This document shows positions 14,857 through 24,160 of a stretch of DNA of 64,000 nucleotides, in pieces. This stretch comes from JAWKIW01 sp041394145 (lineage in GTDB: Bacteria > Actinomycetota > Acidimicrobiia > Acidimicrobiales > Acidimicrobilacustridaceae). The stretch lies in the NCBI GenBank assembly GCA_041394145.1, contig JAWKIW010000009.1, positions 101,680-165,679 on the forward strand, given 5' to 3'. The notes under the pieces are model-generated. The model saw only the letters and a list, made by a program, of their open reading frames with translations, made no database searches and was not told where the DNA came from. Numbering within the stretch: position 1 is the stretch's first letter; every line of letters begins with the position of its first letter. Position numbers and translations under genes: made by a program.

Positions 14857-16400
14857 CGTCGAGTCGTCGGCTCGACGTCCTCGCCCCCGACCCGTCGGTC
14901 GCGCCGGACCGGGTCGTCGTCCACGCCCCCGACCGCGACTGGACGGCGGCCGAGCTGGCGGCGTCGTCGGCGGCGCTGGCCGCGGTGCTCGGCGACGCGG
15001 GGCTCCAGGTCGGTGGCCTCGTGGCGGTGATGCTGCCGAACGGCGGCGAGGTCGTGGCCGCCCTGTTCGGCGTGTGGAAGGCCGGCGCCGCGTACCTGCC
15101 GCTCAACCCGCGCCTCACCGACGTGGAGGTGCAGCGCCTGGTCTCGGGACAGGCCCCGGCGGTCGTCGTGACCACGCCGGAGCTGGCGGAGCGGGTGCCG
15201 GCCGGCCCGGCGACCGTGGTCGCCGTCGGGGACGGTGGGTGGGCGCTCGCCCGCTCCGCCCATCGCACCGCCGAACCGGCGAAGCTCGGCGCCGACGTCG
15301 CCCTGGTGCAGCTCACGTCGGGAACCACCGGACCTCCCAAGGCCGTGCCGCTGCACCACGGCAACGTGGTCGACCTGATGGACCAGGTGCTGGCCAAGAT
15401 CGGCGCCACGCCCCCCGAGCCCGGACAGCCGGTCGACGGGGCGATGCCCAACCTGGTCCCGGTGTCGCTGTCGCTGTGGGCCGGCCTGTACAACGTGCTG
15501 TTCGCCTTCCGGGTCGGAGCGCCGGCGGTGGTGATGGGTCGGTTCGATCCCGCCGCCTTCGCCGGGCTCGTCGAGCGCTTCGGCATCCGGTCCACGGTGC
15601 TCCCGCCGGCAGCCATGTCGATGCTCGCCGACGAGCCGTCGATCGAGACGCTCGCGCCGCTGCGCTACGTGCGGTCGATCACCGCGCCGCTGTCGCCGGC
15701 GGAGGCCCGGCGGTTCGCCGACCGCTTCGGCGTGTCGGTGCTCAACTCCTACGGCCAGACCGAGCTGGGCGGTGAGATCGTCGGCTGGAACGCCGCCGAC
15801 TCGCGCGCCCACGGCCGGGAGAAGCTGGGGTCGGTGGGGCGGCCCCACGAGGGTGTGCGGCTCCGAGTGGTCGACGCGAACGGTGCGGTGGTCGACACCG
15901 ACGAGGTCGGCGAGATCGTCGTGCGGACCACGGCCATGGACCGGGGTGACAGCGCCGCCCTGACCCTGACCGAGCGGCTCACCGCCGACGGCTGGTTCCG
16001 CACCGGCGACCTCGGGCGCATCGACCCGGACGGCTTCGTGTGGATCGAGGGCCGGGTCTCGGACCTCATCATCCGGGGCGGCAACAAGGTGTTCCCCGGT
16101 GAGGTCGAGGAGGTGGTGCGGTCGGCGCCCGGCGTGCGGGAGGTCGCCGTGGTGGGGGCGCCCGACACCCGCCTCGGCGAGGTGCCGGTGGCCTTCGTGG
16201 CGCCGATCGGCGGCGCCGTGCTCGACGCCGCGGCCCTGGAGGCGCACTGCCGTTCCCGCCTCGTGGCCTACAAGGTCCCCGTACGCTTCGAGGTCGTGTC
16301 GGCGCTGCCCCGCAACGAGGTCGGCAAGGTCCTCGGCCGCGAGCTGGTGGCGCGCCTGGCCGACCGCCCGCCACCGCACCCCGAGGAGACCCCGTCGTGA
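14853..16400 (+). CDS. AMP-forming acyl-CoA synthetase, ligase 1
   Basis: A 515-residue ANL-superfamily enzyme starting at GTG 14853 (GTGA overlap). It has the ATP-binding loop VQLTSGTTGPPKAVPLHHGN around residues 151-170, the A5 motif NSYGQTELGG, the hinge motif GWFRTGDLGRIDPDGFVWIEGR, and the C-terminal GKVLGRELV with the catalytic Lys. It activates a carboxylate as acyl-AMP and then transfers it to CoA. The cytosolic location and operon place suggest that it feeds the enoyl-CoA hydratases and dehydrogenase. The natural acid is unknown. Confidence 0.9.
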   Translation: MTSSRRLDVLAPDPSVAPDRVVVHAPDRDWTAAELAASSAALAAVLGDAGLQVGGLVAVMLPNGGEVVAALFGVWKAGAAYLPLNPRLTDVEVQRLVSGQAPAVVVTTPELAERVPAGPATVVAVGDGGWALARSAHRTAEPAKLGADVALVQLTSGTTGPPKAVPLHHGNVVDLMDQVLAKIGATPPEPGQPVDGAMPNLVPVSLSLWAGLYNVLFAFRVGAPAVVMGRFDPAAFAGLVERFGIRSTVLPPAAMSMLADEPSIETLAPLRYVRSITAPLSPAEARRFADRFGVSVLNSYGQTELGGEIVGWNAADSRAHGREKLGSVGRPHEGVRLRVVDANGAVVDTDEVGEIVVRTTAMDRGDSAALTLTERLTADGWFRTGDLGRIDPDGFVWIEGRVSDLIIRGGNKVFPGEVEEVVRSAPGVREVAVVGAPDTRLGEVPVAFVAPIGGAVLDAAALEAHCRSRLVAYKVPVRFEVVSALPRNEVGKVLGRELVARLADRPPPHPEETPS

Positions 16401-18022
16401 CCGATCCCCGCCCCGACCTGCCGCCGCCGGCCACCTTCGCGTTCGCCGACGTGATCGAGTCGGTGGTCGATCGCGTCCCCGAGCGGATCGCCCTGGTGGT
16501 CGACGACGCCCGCCTCTCCTACGCCGAGGTGGACGAGCGGGCCAACCGGTTCGCCCACCACCTGGCCTCGCTCGGCGTGGGCCGGGACGACATGGTGGCG
16601 ATGTACCTCGACAACCACCCCGACCACGCCATCGGGCTCCTCGCCGCCTTCAAGCTGGCCGCCGTCCCGCTCAACGTGAACTTCCGCTACGGCGCGAGGG
16701 AGCTGGCCGCCCTGCTGGCCGACGCCGAGCCGGTCGCCATCGTCTTCGACCCGGCGTCGGCCGACGTCGTGGACGAGGCGGTCGCCGCGCTCGGGCCCCT
16801 CGACCGGCCGATCGCCCGCAACCCGGTCGGACCCGAGCTCGACGCCGCCCTGGCGGCGGCGTCTTCGGAACGCCCGCAGGTCGAGCGCTCCGGCGAGGAC
16901 CTCTACGTGATCTACACGGGCGGCACCACCGGCCACCCCAAGGGCGTGGTGTGGCGCCAGGACGACGCCTTCTTCGCCTGCCTCGGCGGCTGCGACATGA
17001 CCCGCCTCGAGGGCATGGTCGAGTCGCCCGACCAGGCGCCCGCCCGCATCATGGACTGGGAGCTCGCCCTGTTCCCGGTGGCGCCGCTCATGCACGCCGC
17101 CGCCCAGTGGAACGTCTTGTCGTGCTGGACCGTGGGGGCGAAGGCGGTGCTGCACCACGGCGCCCTCGACCCCGATGCCATCTGGCGGCTCGTCGATCGC
17201 GAGAACGTCACCTCGCTCGTCATCGTCGGCGACGCCATCGGTGTGCCGCTCATGGAGCAGTGGGAGGCCTCCGGGGGTGGCTACGACGTGTCGGGGCTGA
17301 TCTCGCTGTCGTCGGGTGGTGCCCCCATCTCGCCCGCGCTGCGCCAGCGCATCGCCGCCGCCTTCCCCGACAAGCTGATCATCAACGGCTACGGGTCGTC
17401 CGAGGCCGGCACCCAGGCGCTCAGCCGCCAGGCAGGCAGCGACGCCAAGGGCTCCGACAGCCCCGGCCTCATGGTGGTGGGCACCGACGTGAAGGTGATC
17501 GACGACGAGGGCCACGAGCTGGCCCCGGGCTCCGGTGAGATCGGCCGGCTGGTGGCGGGCGGGCGGCTGCCGCTGCGCTACCACAAGGATCCCGCCAAGA
17601 CGGCGGCCACCTTCGTCGAGCTCGACGGTCGCCGCTACCTCATCACCGGCGACCACGCCAGCGTCGAGGCCGACGGCACCATCCGCCTCCACGGTCGGGG
17701 CTCGGCGTGCATCAACACCGGCGGCGAGAAGGTGTTCGTCGAGGAGGTGGAGGGCGCCCTGCTGTCGCACCCCGCCGTCCGCGACGCCGTCGTCGTCGGC
17801 GTGCCCGACGAGCGCTGGGGGAGCGCCGTCACCGCGGTGGTGACCCTCGACGAGCCGCTCGACCTCGACGCGGCCCGGGAGCACTGCCGGACCACCCTGG
17901 CCGGCTACAAGCTGCCCAAGCACCTCGTGGTGGTCGACGCCGTGCGCCGCTCGCCGGCCGGCAAGGCCGACTACGTGTGGGCCCGCGAGGTCGCCGCGGA
18001 CGCGGTCGCCGGCGGGTCCTAG
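16397..18022 (+). CDS. AMP-forming acyl-CoA synthetase, ligase 2 (FadD type)
   Basis: A 541-residue ANL enzyme starting at GTG 16397, overlapping the previous stop. It has YVIYTGGTTGHPKGVVWRQD, the GYGSSEAGTQ motif, a YLITGDHASVEADGTIRLHGR hinge region and the C-terminal SPAGKADYVWAREV. It resembles actinobacterial FadD enzymes that activate branched or steroid-derived acids. Two adjacent ligases in one operon suggest a pathway with two acid entry points. The stop overlaps the convergent methyltransferase stop by 4 nt, so any terminator must act within coding sequence. Confidence 0.9.
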   Translation: MTDPRPDLPPPATFAFADVIESVVDRVPERIALVVDDARLSYAEVDERANRFAHHLASLGVGRDDMVAMYLDNHPDHAIGLLAAFKLAAVPLNVNFRYGARELAALLADAEPVAIVFDPASADVVDEAVAALGPLDRPIARNPVGPELDAALAAASSERPQVERSGEDLYVIYTGGTTGHPKGVVWRQDDAFFACLGGCDMTRLEGMVESPDQAPARIMDWELALFPVAPLMHAAAQWNVLSCWTVGAKAVLHHGALDPDAIWRLVDRENVTSLVIVGDAIGVPLMEQWEASGGGYDVSGLISLSSGGAPISPALRQRIAAAFPDKLIINGYGSSEAGTQALSRQAGSDAKGSDSPGLMVVGTDVKVIDDEGHELAPGSGEIGRLVAGGRLPLRYHKDPAKTAATFVELDGRRYLITGDHASVEADGTIRLHGRGSACINTGGEKVFVEEVEGALLSHPAVRDAVVVGVPDERWGSAVTAVVTLDEPLDLDAAREHCRTTLAGYKLPKHLVVVDAVRRSPAGKADYVWAREVAADAVAGGS

Positions 18023-18794
18023 GACGTCGTCCGCGCGGCCACGACGAAGCCCGCAGCGCGGCGCGGGCGGCCGGAGTCGACGCCTCGGGGTGGGGCGGCA
18101 ACCGCCAGCCGGCGGCAGCGAGCAGCGGTGCGGCCTCGTCGGGGGTGAGCTGGTCGCCGCGGCTCGCCCTCGGCCGCAACCGCGGCTTCGAAGGCCCGGC
18201 GACGGTCGTCGAGGTCGGGCGAGGAGGTCACCGACAGGCTGACGGCGAGTCGGCTGCCCTGGGCCCCCACGGCAGCCAGCTGGGTCAGCAAGCGCACGGT
18301 CACGTCCCGGTCGAGGTAGACGACGACGCCCTCGAGCAGCACGAGCGACGGGAGGGCGGCTCCGAGGCCGGCGTCGAGGAGGGCGGCGTCCACGCGGTCC
18401 GTGGTGAAGTCGGCGGCCACGAAGGCGATGTGATCGCGGGCGATCCCGAGACGGTCGAGGCGGGCGACCTTGTCGGCCTGGGTGTCGGGATGGTCGACCT
18501 CGAACCAGCGCACGCCCGGCTTGGCGTAGCGCAGGCCCGCCCGTAGCCGGCGGCGGCCACCACCACCTGGGATATGCCGGCCTCGAGGGCGCCCACGACG
18601 ACCCGGTCGAAGAAGCGGGTGCGCCCCTCGAGGTAGCGGGCGAGCGGGCGTCGGTCGTCGTGGATGTCGCCGGCGACATCGCGCCCGAGGGCGTCGTCGG
18701 CGCCGGGGTCGCCGAAGGGTGCAGGCACCCGCTCGAACCCGAGCCGTTGCGCGGCCACCCGTCGCGCCGTCATCGACGGCTCGCCCGGCTTCAC
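18019..18794 (-). CDS. Class I SAM-dependent methyltransferase, PF04072-like (three frame breaks)
   Basis: The gene reads from ATG 18794 (MKPGEPSMTARRVAAQRLG) through three frames to the stop at 18019. Pieces are VVVAAAGYG, then LRYAKPGVRWFEVDHPDTQ and FVAADFTTD, then DQLTPDEAAPLLAAAGWRLPP, then AAGFVVAARTTS or similar. Breaks lie near 18538-18544 (one G/C lost), 18155-18163 (CGCG reduced to CG) and 18050-18053 (one base lost). The order and content match leucine-carboxyl-methyltransferase-like proteins common in actinobacteria. The SAM site would be around GYG and EVDHPDTQ. Sequencing error is likelier than decay because every piece is intact. Confidence 0.7.
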
Positions 18795-18886
18795 GGGTGG
18801 CCTCGCATCTTCCCGAGTCTGGCCCAGGTCGGCGCCGTCGCTCGCCGTGCGCGAGGCTGGCGGCTCGGATCGAACCAGGGGGACCC

Positions 18887-19390
18887 ATGGCCGACGTGAA
18901 GGGCTCGCACACCTACGCCGCCGACGTGGACGCCGTCGTGGCCATGCTCGGCGACCGTGACGCCACCATCGCCAAGTACGAGGGCATGGGGCACCGAGAG
19001 GTGCAGATCGAGCGCCTCGACGCCTCCGACGACGCCATCACCATCGTGTCGTCGCGGGTGGTCGACGCCGACATCCCCGGGTTCGCCAAGAAGGTGCTCA
19101 AGCCGACGAACACCATGCACCAGACCGACGAGTGGCGGCGCAAGGCCGACGGCACCTGGGACGGCACCTTCGACGTCGACGTCAAGGGCGCGCCGGTGCA
19201 CATCTCGGGGACCATGCGCCTCGTGCCGGGCGATGGGGACACCACCCACGACGTCACCATCAAGGTCGACGTCAAGGTGCCGTTGGTGGGAGGCAAGATC
19301 GCCGACTGGGCGGCCAAGAACGACGTCAAGACCACCCTGGACGCCGAGTTCGCCGCCGGGGACACCTACCTGGCGGCCCGGTCCGGCTGA
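18887..19390 (+). CDS. DUF2505 protein
   Basis: A 167-residue protein starting at ATG 18887 with AGGGGGA upstream. Its plan matches DUF2505, a START/SRPBCC-like helix-grip fold: MADVKGSHTYAADVDAVVAML, then YEGMGHREVQIERLD, then VDIPGF-like and VPLVGGKIADWAAKNDVKTTLDAEF at the C-terminal helix. Such proteins have a hydrophobic pocket and are thought to bind lipid-like molecules, but no ligand is known. It has no signal peptide. It is in its own transcription unit after the methyltransferase start region. Confidence 0.82.
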   Translation: MADVKGSHTYAADVDAVVAMLGDRDATIAKYEGMGHREVQIERLDASDDAITIVSSRVVDADIPGFAKKVLKPTNTMHQTDEWRRKADGTWDGTFDVDVKGAPVHISGTMRLVPGDGDTTHDVTIKVDVKVPLVGGKIADWAAKNDVKTTLDAEFAAGDTYLAARSG

Positions 19391-19412
19391 GCGGCCGCTA
19401 GCCTCGAGGGGC

Positions 19413-19805
19413 ATGCGCGACCTCCGCCGCGTCGCCGCCCTGTCGCTGGTCACGATCCTGCTCGTGGTGCTGGCGGTCGCGGGCGCCCTCGCCGCGGCGC
19501 GGGCACCGGGGCTGGTCTCGGTGCCGAGCGGCCCGAGGCTGTGGCCCACCAAGCTGGTCGTGCCCGGTGTCGCCGTGCTCGACGCCCGCGAGACGGCGCG
19601 GCCCGATCCTGCGCCCCCCGGACCCCGGCGCGACGGTGCCGCGTGGACGGGTCTCGCGTGGGCCCTGGTCGCCGTGGTGGCCGGGCTCGTCGCCGGCCAC
19701 GCTCCGCGGCGGCGGCCCTCACCGTCGACGGCGGTGGCCACCGCCACCCGGTGGCCACCTCGCGGCCCGCCGCGTGCGGCGACCGGTCGTCCTGCCGGCT
19801 GCTGA
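19413..19805 (+). CDS. Small membrane protein, unknown
   Basis: A 130-residue protein starting at ATG 19413 with a GAGGGG about 6 nt upstream. It has a basic start (MRDLRRVAAL) followed by a transmembrane helix (~9-29) and a second hydrophobic stretch GLAWALVAVVAGLVAG at ~79-95. The tail is a Pro/Arg-rich, low-complexity cytosolic or periplasmic segment. No family is recognised, and the coding call rests on start context, membrane pattern and spacing. It lies between DUF2505 and another small membrane gene, all in the same direction. Confidence 0.5.
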   Translation: MRDLRRVAALSLVTILLVVLAVAGALAAARAPGLVSVPSGPRLWPTKLVVPGVAVLDARETARPDPAPPGPRRDGAAWTGLAWALVAVVAGLVAGHAPRRRPSPSTAVATATRWPPRGPPRAATGRPAGC

Positions 19806-19893
19806 GCCCCGAGACGGGAGCGGCGGTCGTCGTCCCCGCTCGCTCGCGCGCTGTCCGACCCGACGGACGGGCGCGCCGCCAGGAGGTGTGCCC

Positions 19894-20349
19894 ATGCCCG
19901 CTCCCACGGATCTCCATCCGCCACCCGTCCATCCCCCCGCCCCCCGGCTCGCCTCGCGCGAGTGGGTCGCCATCATCGTGTCGGCGCTCGTCGCCCTCGG
20001 GGCCGCGGCCGCGCTCCCGCAGCCGCCGGCCCGCTCGGGGCTGACGGTCGTCAACCCGACCGCCTACGCCGTCGACGTGGCCGTCGGCTCGGTCGGCGAC
20101 GAGGGCTGGCTGGCCGTGGTCACCGTGCCCCCGAACGGCGAGGCGCGGGCGAGCGAGGTGATCGATCAGGGGGCCCGCTGGCGGGTCCGGGTCGCCGGCC
20201 AGGGTCGGGTGGCCGAGGCCTTCGAGATCGATCGGTCGGATCTGGTCGCCGACGGCTGGCGGCTCGAGCTGCCCTCGTCGGTGGGCGAGCAGCTCGCCGA
20301 GCGGGGGGCCGACCCGACGCCCACGACGCCGCCGGCAGCCGGTTCGTAG
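19894..20349 (+). CDS. Single-pass membrane protein, unknown
   Basis: A 151-residue protein starting at ATG 19894 with an AGGAGGT 6 nt upstream, which settles the start. A Pro-rich cytosolic tail (~1-23) precedes a transmembrane helix WVAIIVSALVALGAAAAL. The rest is a small beta-rich outside domain with VVNPTAYAVDVAVGS, WLAVVTVPPNGEARASEVID and GARWRVRVAGQGRVAEAFEI, then a Pro/Thr tail. It resembles small secreted actinobacterial domains of unknown function. It is convergent with the DUF308 gene 11 nt further on. Confidence 0.65.
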   Translation: MPAPTDLHPPPVHPPAPRLASREWVAIIVSALVALGAAAALPQPPARSGLTVVNPTAYAVDVAVGSVGDEGWLAVVTVPPNGEARASEVIDQGARWRVRVAGQGRVAEAFEIDRSDLVADGWRLELPSSVGEQLAERGADPTPTTPPAAGS

Positions 20350-20360
20350 CGCTCGAGGTC

Positions 20361-20915
20361 CTACGCGGCGCGCGCCGCCTTCGAGAGCTGGTAGCCCGAC
20401 CACACCAGGACCAGGCCGAGCAGGATCAGCTCGATGCCGATGATCCACATGAGCACGGTGACCGTCTCGTCGGGCCAGGCCATGATCACGACGCCGGCCA
20501 CGATGCCGACGACGGATCGGATGACGATCCCGCTGCGGCCGAGGTCGGCGGGCACCTGCAGGGAGGCGATCAGGCCGATCACCCCCGTGAGCACCAGATC
20601 CAGGCCGATCAGCCACACCAGCACGGTGATGGTGGGGCTCGGCCAGAACAGGAGCGCACCGCCGACGATCACGTTGAGGGCACCCCGCAGCAGCAGCAGT
20701 CCCCAGTAGGAGCCCTCGCGGTGGGTGCCGACCGCGTCGAACACCTCGCTGAGCCCGATGAGCAGGAGCAGCACGCCGGCGATGCGGCCGATGATCGTCT
20801 CGCTGCGGTCGGTCCACACCAGCAGGAAGACCCCGGCGGCCAGGCACACGACACCCACCGTGTAGGCGACGATGCGCGAGCTGCGCATCATGTCGAGCGT
20901 GGAACGGTCGGCCAT
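20361..20915 (-). CDS. HdeD-like multi-pass membrane protein (DUF308)
   Basis: A 184-residue protein with six predicted helices and repeated pairs such as GVVCLAAGVFLLVW, IAGVLLLLIGLSEVFDA, LNVIVGGALLFWPSPTITVLVWLIGLDLVLTGVIGL and VVGIVAGVVIMAWPDETVTVLMWIIGIEL. The repeated WP-x4-TV-x2-L pattern and internal duplication are the hallmarks of the HdeD/DUF308 family, linked in enteric bacteria to acid resistance. ATG 20915 is preferred to ATG 20927 because GGAG lies 9 nt upstream. The physiological role in this organism is unknown. Confidence 0.82.
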   Translation of the reverse strand: MADRSTLDMMRSSRIVAYTVGVVCLAAGVFLLVWTDRSETIIGRIAGVLLLLIGLSEVFDAVGTHREGSYWGLLLLRGALNVIVGGALLFWPSPTITVLVWLIGLDLVLTGVIGLIASLQVPADLGRSGIVIRSVVGIVAGVVIMAWPDETVTVLMWIIGIELILLGLVLVWSGYQLSKAARAA

Positions 20916-21106
20916 GGCGCTCTCCATCCTCGTCGGGTGGGGCACGTCCGACCGGTCGACGCGCGCGACCCGCCCCACGGGACCGAGCCTACGGGGACCG
21001 CATGCTGCGCTCGGTGGATGGACGGGGCGGCGGGGTCACCGGCGTTGACTACGGTGCGGGCCACGACACGTGTGCGGGCGGCGACGCCGCACCCGAAGGG
21101 GGACCC

Positions 21107-22258
21107 ATGAGCGACACGACGGGGGAGTCGGTCGGCGCGCCGGTGCCGCCGGAGACGCTGGACATGCAGCGCTCGAGCCGCGACCTCGAGCAGCTGCGCG
21201 TGGATCTGCAGCTGTGGCTGGCCCAGCAGCTCCCGGAGGGAGCCGACCCGCAGGTCCCCGAGCTGTCGGCCACCTCGGCCAACGGGATGTCGAGCGAGAC
21301 GCTGCTGTTCGAGGCCGCGTGGACCGAGGGCGGCCAGGAGCGGTGGGAGCCGCTCGTGGCCCGCGCCGCGCCCGATCCGCACGACATCCCGGTGTTCGCC
21401 AGCTACGACATGCGTCGGCAGTACGACGCCATCCGCCTCGTCGGTGAGCTCACCGACGTGCCGGTGCCCAAGGTGTGGTGGTACGAGGGTGACACCTCCG
21501 TGCTCGGAGCCCCGTTCTTCGTCATGGAGCGCGTCGACGGGCGGGTGCCCCCCGACGTCATGCCCTACAACTTCGGCGACTCGTGGCTGTACGACGCCAG
21601 TCCCGAGGAGCAGCGCCGGCTGCAGGACGCGTCGGTCGAGGTGCTGACGCGGCTGCACGCCATCGACGACGCCGAGCGGCGCTTCGGCTTCCTGGCCTTC
21701 GACGAGCCCGGCGCCACCGCCGTGGAGCGCCACCTGGCGCACACCGAGTCGTGGTACCGGTTCGCCGCCGAGGGCCCCGACGGCATGCGGTCGCCGCTCA
21801 CCGAACGAGGTCTGCGCTGGTTGCGCGACCACCTGCCGAGCGATCCCGGCGACACCGTCGTGTGCTGGGGCGACGCCCGGATCGGCAACGTCATCTACGA
21901 CGGCTTCCGACCCGCCGCCGTGCTCGACTGGGAGATGGCCGGCCTCGGTCCCCGCGAGCTCGACGTGGCCTGGATGGTCTTCGCCCACATGGTGTTCGAG
22001 GACATCGCGTCGGTCTTCGAGCTGCCCGGCATGCCCGACTTCCTGCGGCCCGAGGACGTGGTCGCCACCTACGAGGCGGCGTCGGGGGTCGCGTTGGGCG
22101 ACCTGCGCTGGTTCCTGGTGTACGCCGCGGTCGAGTGGGGCGTCGTGTTCCTGCGGACCTCCGCCCGCCAGCTGCACTTCGGCGAGATCGAGCCGCCCGA
22201 CCAGGTCGACGACCTGCTGCGCCACGCGAACGTCTTCGAGCGGCTGCTCGCCGACTGA
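21107..22258 (+). CDS. APH-type phosphotransferase (ABC1/aminoglycoside kinase fold)
   Basis: A 383-residue protein starting at ATG 21107 after an AAGGGGGA. It contains FVMERVDGRVPPDV, the catalytic loop VCWGDARIGNVIYD (WGD in place of HGD, with Asn present) and the metal-binding VLDWEMAGLGPRELDVAW. The fold is that of aminoglycoside and choline kinase-like enzymes. In actinobacteria this family usually acts on unknown small metabolites or lipids, and many lie beside acyl-CoA genes. It is probably cotranscribed with the next gene, 30 nt away. Confidence 0.85.
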   Translation: MSDTTGESVGAPVPPETLDMQRSSRDLEQLRVDLQLWLAQQLPEGADPQVPELSATSANGMSSETLLFEAAWTEGGQERWEPLVARAAPDPHDIPVFASYDMRRQYDAIRLVGELTDVPVPKVWWYEGDTSVLGAPFFVMERVDGRVPPDVMPYNFGDSWLYDASPEEQRRLQDASVEVLTRLHAIDDAERRFGFLAFDEPGATAVERHLAHTESWYRFAAEGPDGMRSPLTERGLRWLRDHLPSDPGDTVVCWGDARIGNVIYDGFRPAAVLDWEMAGLGPRELDVAWMVFAHMVFEDIASVFELPGMPDFLRPEDVVATYEAASGVALGDLRWFLVYAAVEWGVVFLRTSARQLHFGEIEPPDQVDDLLRHANVFERLLAD

Positions 22259-22288
22259 GACCACGCCCGAGCCGAAAGGACGAACCCC

Positions 22289-23395
22289 GTGCCACCCGTC
22301 CCCCTCGACGAGTTCCCGATCCACCAGGCGCCGCTGTCGCTGCAGTACGTGGCGTCGAGCGACCGCAACTTCTACGACCGCTCCTACTTCAACGCCCACG
22401 ACCGCACGGGAGACCTCTTCCTCGTCACCGGCTTCGGGGTGTACCCGAACCTCGGCGTCAAGGACGCCTACATCACGGTGCGCAGCGGCGACCACCAGCA
22501 CACGGCCCGCTACGGCGACGCCCTCGGCACCGACCGCATGGACCAGCGGGTGGGGCCGTACCGCGTCGAGGTGCTCGAGCCGCTGCAGCGCCTCCGCATC
22601 GTGAGCGACGGGCGCGACGAGGGCATCGCCTGCGACATCACGTGGCAGGGCGCGTTCCCGGCGGTGGAGGAGCAGCGCCACGTCATGCGCAGCGGGGACC
22701 GGCCCATCCTCGACGCCTGCCGCTTCGCCCAGGTCGGCTCCTGGGAGGGCGTGATCAGCCTCGACGGCACCGACATCGCGGTCGATCCGGCGGTGTGGAC
22801 CGGGACCCGCGATCGGTCCTGGGGGATCCGCCCCGTCGGCGAGCCGGAGCCTCCCGGTCGCAACGCCGACGAACCGCTCGAGGGCTTCTGGTGGCTGTAC
22901 GTGCCGCTGCGCTTCGAGGAGTTCGCGATCGTCGTCATCGTCCAGGAGGAGCCCGACGGCTACCGCTTCCTGAACGACGCCACGCGGGTGTGGGCCGACG
23001 GCCGCATCGAGCAGCTGGGCTGGCCGAGGGTGGAGATCACCTACCGGTCGGGGACCCGGCACCCCACCCATGCGGCGCTCCACCTGACCGAGCGCGACGG
23101 CACACCCCTCGACATCGAGGTCGAGGGCCTCGGCTTCGTCGCGCTCAACGTCGGCGCCGGCTACGGCGGCGACCCCGACTGGGGTCACGGCCAGTGGAAG
23201 GGCCGGGGATGGGCGTCGGGCGCCGTCTACGACATGACCGACCCGGCCGTGCTGGGCCGGGTGCCGTTCTCCGTCGTCGACCACGTCGCCCGGGCCACCT
23301 GCAACGGCGCCGAGGGCTGGGGCCTGTTCGAGCACGGCACCTTCGGCCGCCACGACCCGAGCGGCTTCGCCGACTGGGGCTCGGTCGCCCCCTGA
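22289..23395 (+). CDS. Uncharacterised beta-rich protein, possibly DUF7064-like
   Basis: A 368-residue protein starting at GTG 22289 with AAAGGAC 6 nt upstream. It has no signal peptide or membrane helix. Trp-, Tyr- and Asp-rich segments suggest a beta-barrel of lipocalin/CrtC type: RNFYDRSYFNAHDRTGDLF, EGFWWLYVPLRFEEFAIVVI, GYGGDPDWGHGQWKGRGW and YDMTDPAVLGRVPFSVVDHVAR. Similar proteins often follow phosphotransferase genes in actinobacteria, as here. The family name is given with low certainty, and no function is assigned. Confidence 0.6.
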   Translation: MPPVPLDEFPIHQAPLSLQYVASSDRNFYDRSYFNAHDRTGDLFLVTGFGVYPNLGVKDAYITVRSGDHQHTARYGDALGTDRMDQRVGPYRVEVLEPLQRLRIVSDGRDEGIACDITWQGAFPAVEEQRHVMRSGDRPILDACRFAQVGSWEGVISLDGTDIAVDPAVWTGTRDRSWGIRPVGEPEPPGRNADEPLEGFWWLYVPLRFEEFAIVVIVQEEPDGYRFLNDATRVWADGRIEQLGWPRVEITYRSGTRHPTHAALHLTERDGTPLDIEVEGLGFVALNVGAGYGGDPDWGHGQWKGRGWASGAVYDMTDPAVLGRVPFSVVDHVARATCNGAEGWGLFEHGTFGRHDPSGFADWGSVAP

Positions 23396-23411
23396 GCGGG
23401 GTAGGAGCCGA

Positions 23412-24137
23412 TCACGTCGGGCGGGAGAAGCCGGCCAGCAGCTCGGCGAAGGCGGCCTCCTCGCGGGCGCGGGCGGCGGCCACGGCGTCGGCCTGGCCGG
23501 CGAGCATGGCGCCCTTGATGGCCCGCAGGGCGGAGAGCGGGGCCTCGGCGATGGCGGTCGCGTCGGCGAGGGCCTCGGCCACGAGTCCGTCACCGGGCAC
23601 GACCCGGCCGACGATCCCGGCGTCGAGGGCCTCCTGCGCGTCGAGCCACGCGCCGGTCAGCAGCACGCGGGCGGCCCGCAGCCAGCCCATGCGCAGGGGC
23701 AGCAGGTAGCTGCTCGCCGCCTCGGGGGGCACGCCCATCGGCGCGAACGGGGCCCGGAAGCGCGCATCGGTCGAGGCCAGCACGACGTCGCAGTGGGGCA
23801 GCATCGTGAACCCCACGCCGACGGCGACGCCGTTGACGGCGGCGACCAGTGGCTTGTCGAAGGCCTGCAGGGCGTCGAGCAGCGCGGGGAAGCCCGACTC
23901 CGCCTGCTCGCCGGTGTCCACCGCCGTCGCCAGCCGCGCCATCTCGTCGAGGTCCTGGCCGGCCGAGAACGAGGTCCCCGCCCCGGTCATGACGACGACG
24001 TGCACGGCGTCGTCGTCGCGGGCGTCGTCGAGCGCGGTGGCGACGGCGCGGTAGAGGGCGGTGTCGAAGGCGTTGCGCTTGTCGGGCCGGTCGAAGGTCA
24101 GCAGACGGACGCGGTCGTGGTCCTCGGTGCGGAGCAT
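23412..24137 (-). CDS. Enoyl-CoA hydratase/isomerase
   Basis: A 241-residue crotonase starting at ATG 24137. Landmarks are LLTFDRPDKRNAFDTALYRAV, the oxyanion loop GTSFSAGQDLDEMARL, NGVAVGVGFTMLPHCDVVLA with APFAPMGVPPEAASSYLLP, and the C-terminal helix AREEAAFAEL. It is shorter than typical hydratases (~260). It is divergent from the helicase gene with only 23 nt between starts, and convergent with the phosphotransferase-associated gene. It probably acts in fatty-acid or related catabolism, separate from the 9.7-18 kb operon. Confidence 0.88.
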   Translation of the reverse strand: MLRTEDHDRVRLLTFDRPDKRNAFDTALYRAVATALDDARDDDAVHVVVMTGAGTSFSAGQDLDEMARLATAVDTGEQAESGFPALLDALQAFDKPLVAAVNGVAVGVGFTMLPHCDVVLASTDARFRAPFAPMGVPPEAASSYLLPLRMGWLRAARVLLTGAWLDAQEALDAGIVGRVVPGDGLVAEALADATAIAEAPLSALRAIKGAMLAGQADAVAAARAREEAAFAELLAGFSRPT

Positions 24138-24160
24138 CCGGGCATCGTAGGGTCGGGCCC

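Noticed and set aside
20888..23593. Long minus-strand frame opposite the phosphotransferase and its neighbour
   Set aside because: The plus-strand genes have clear motifs and ribosome sites; the other frame is low complexity.
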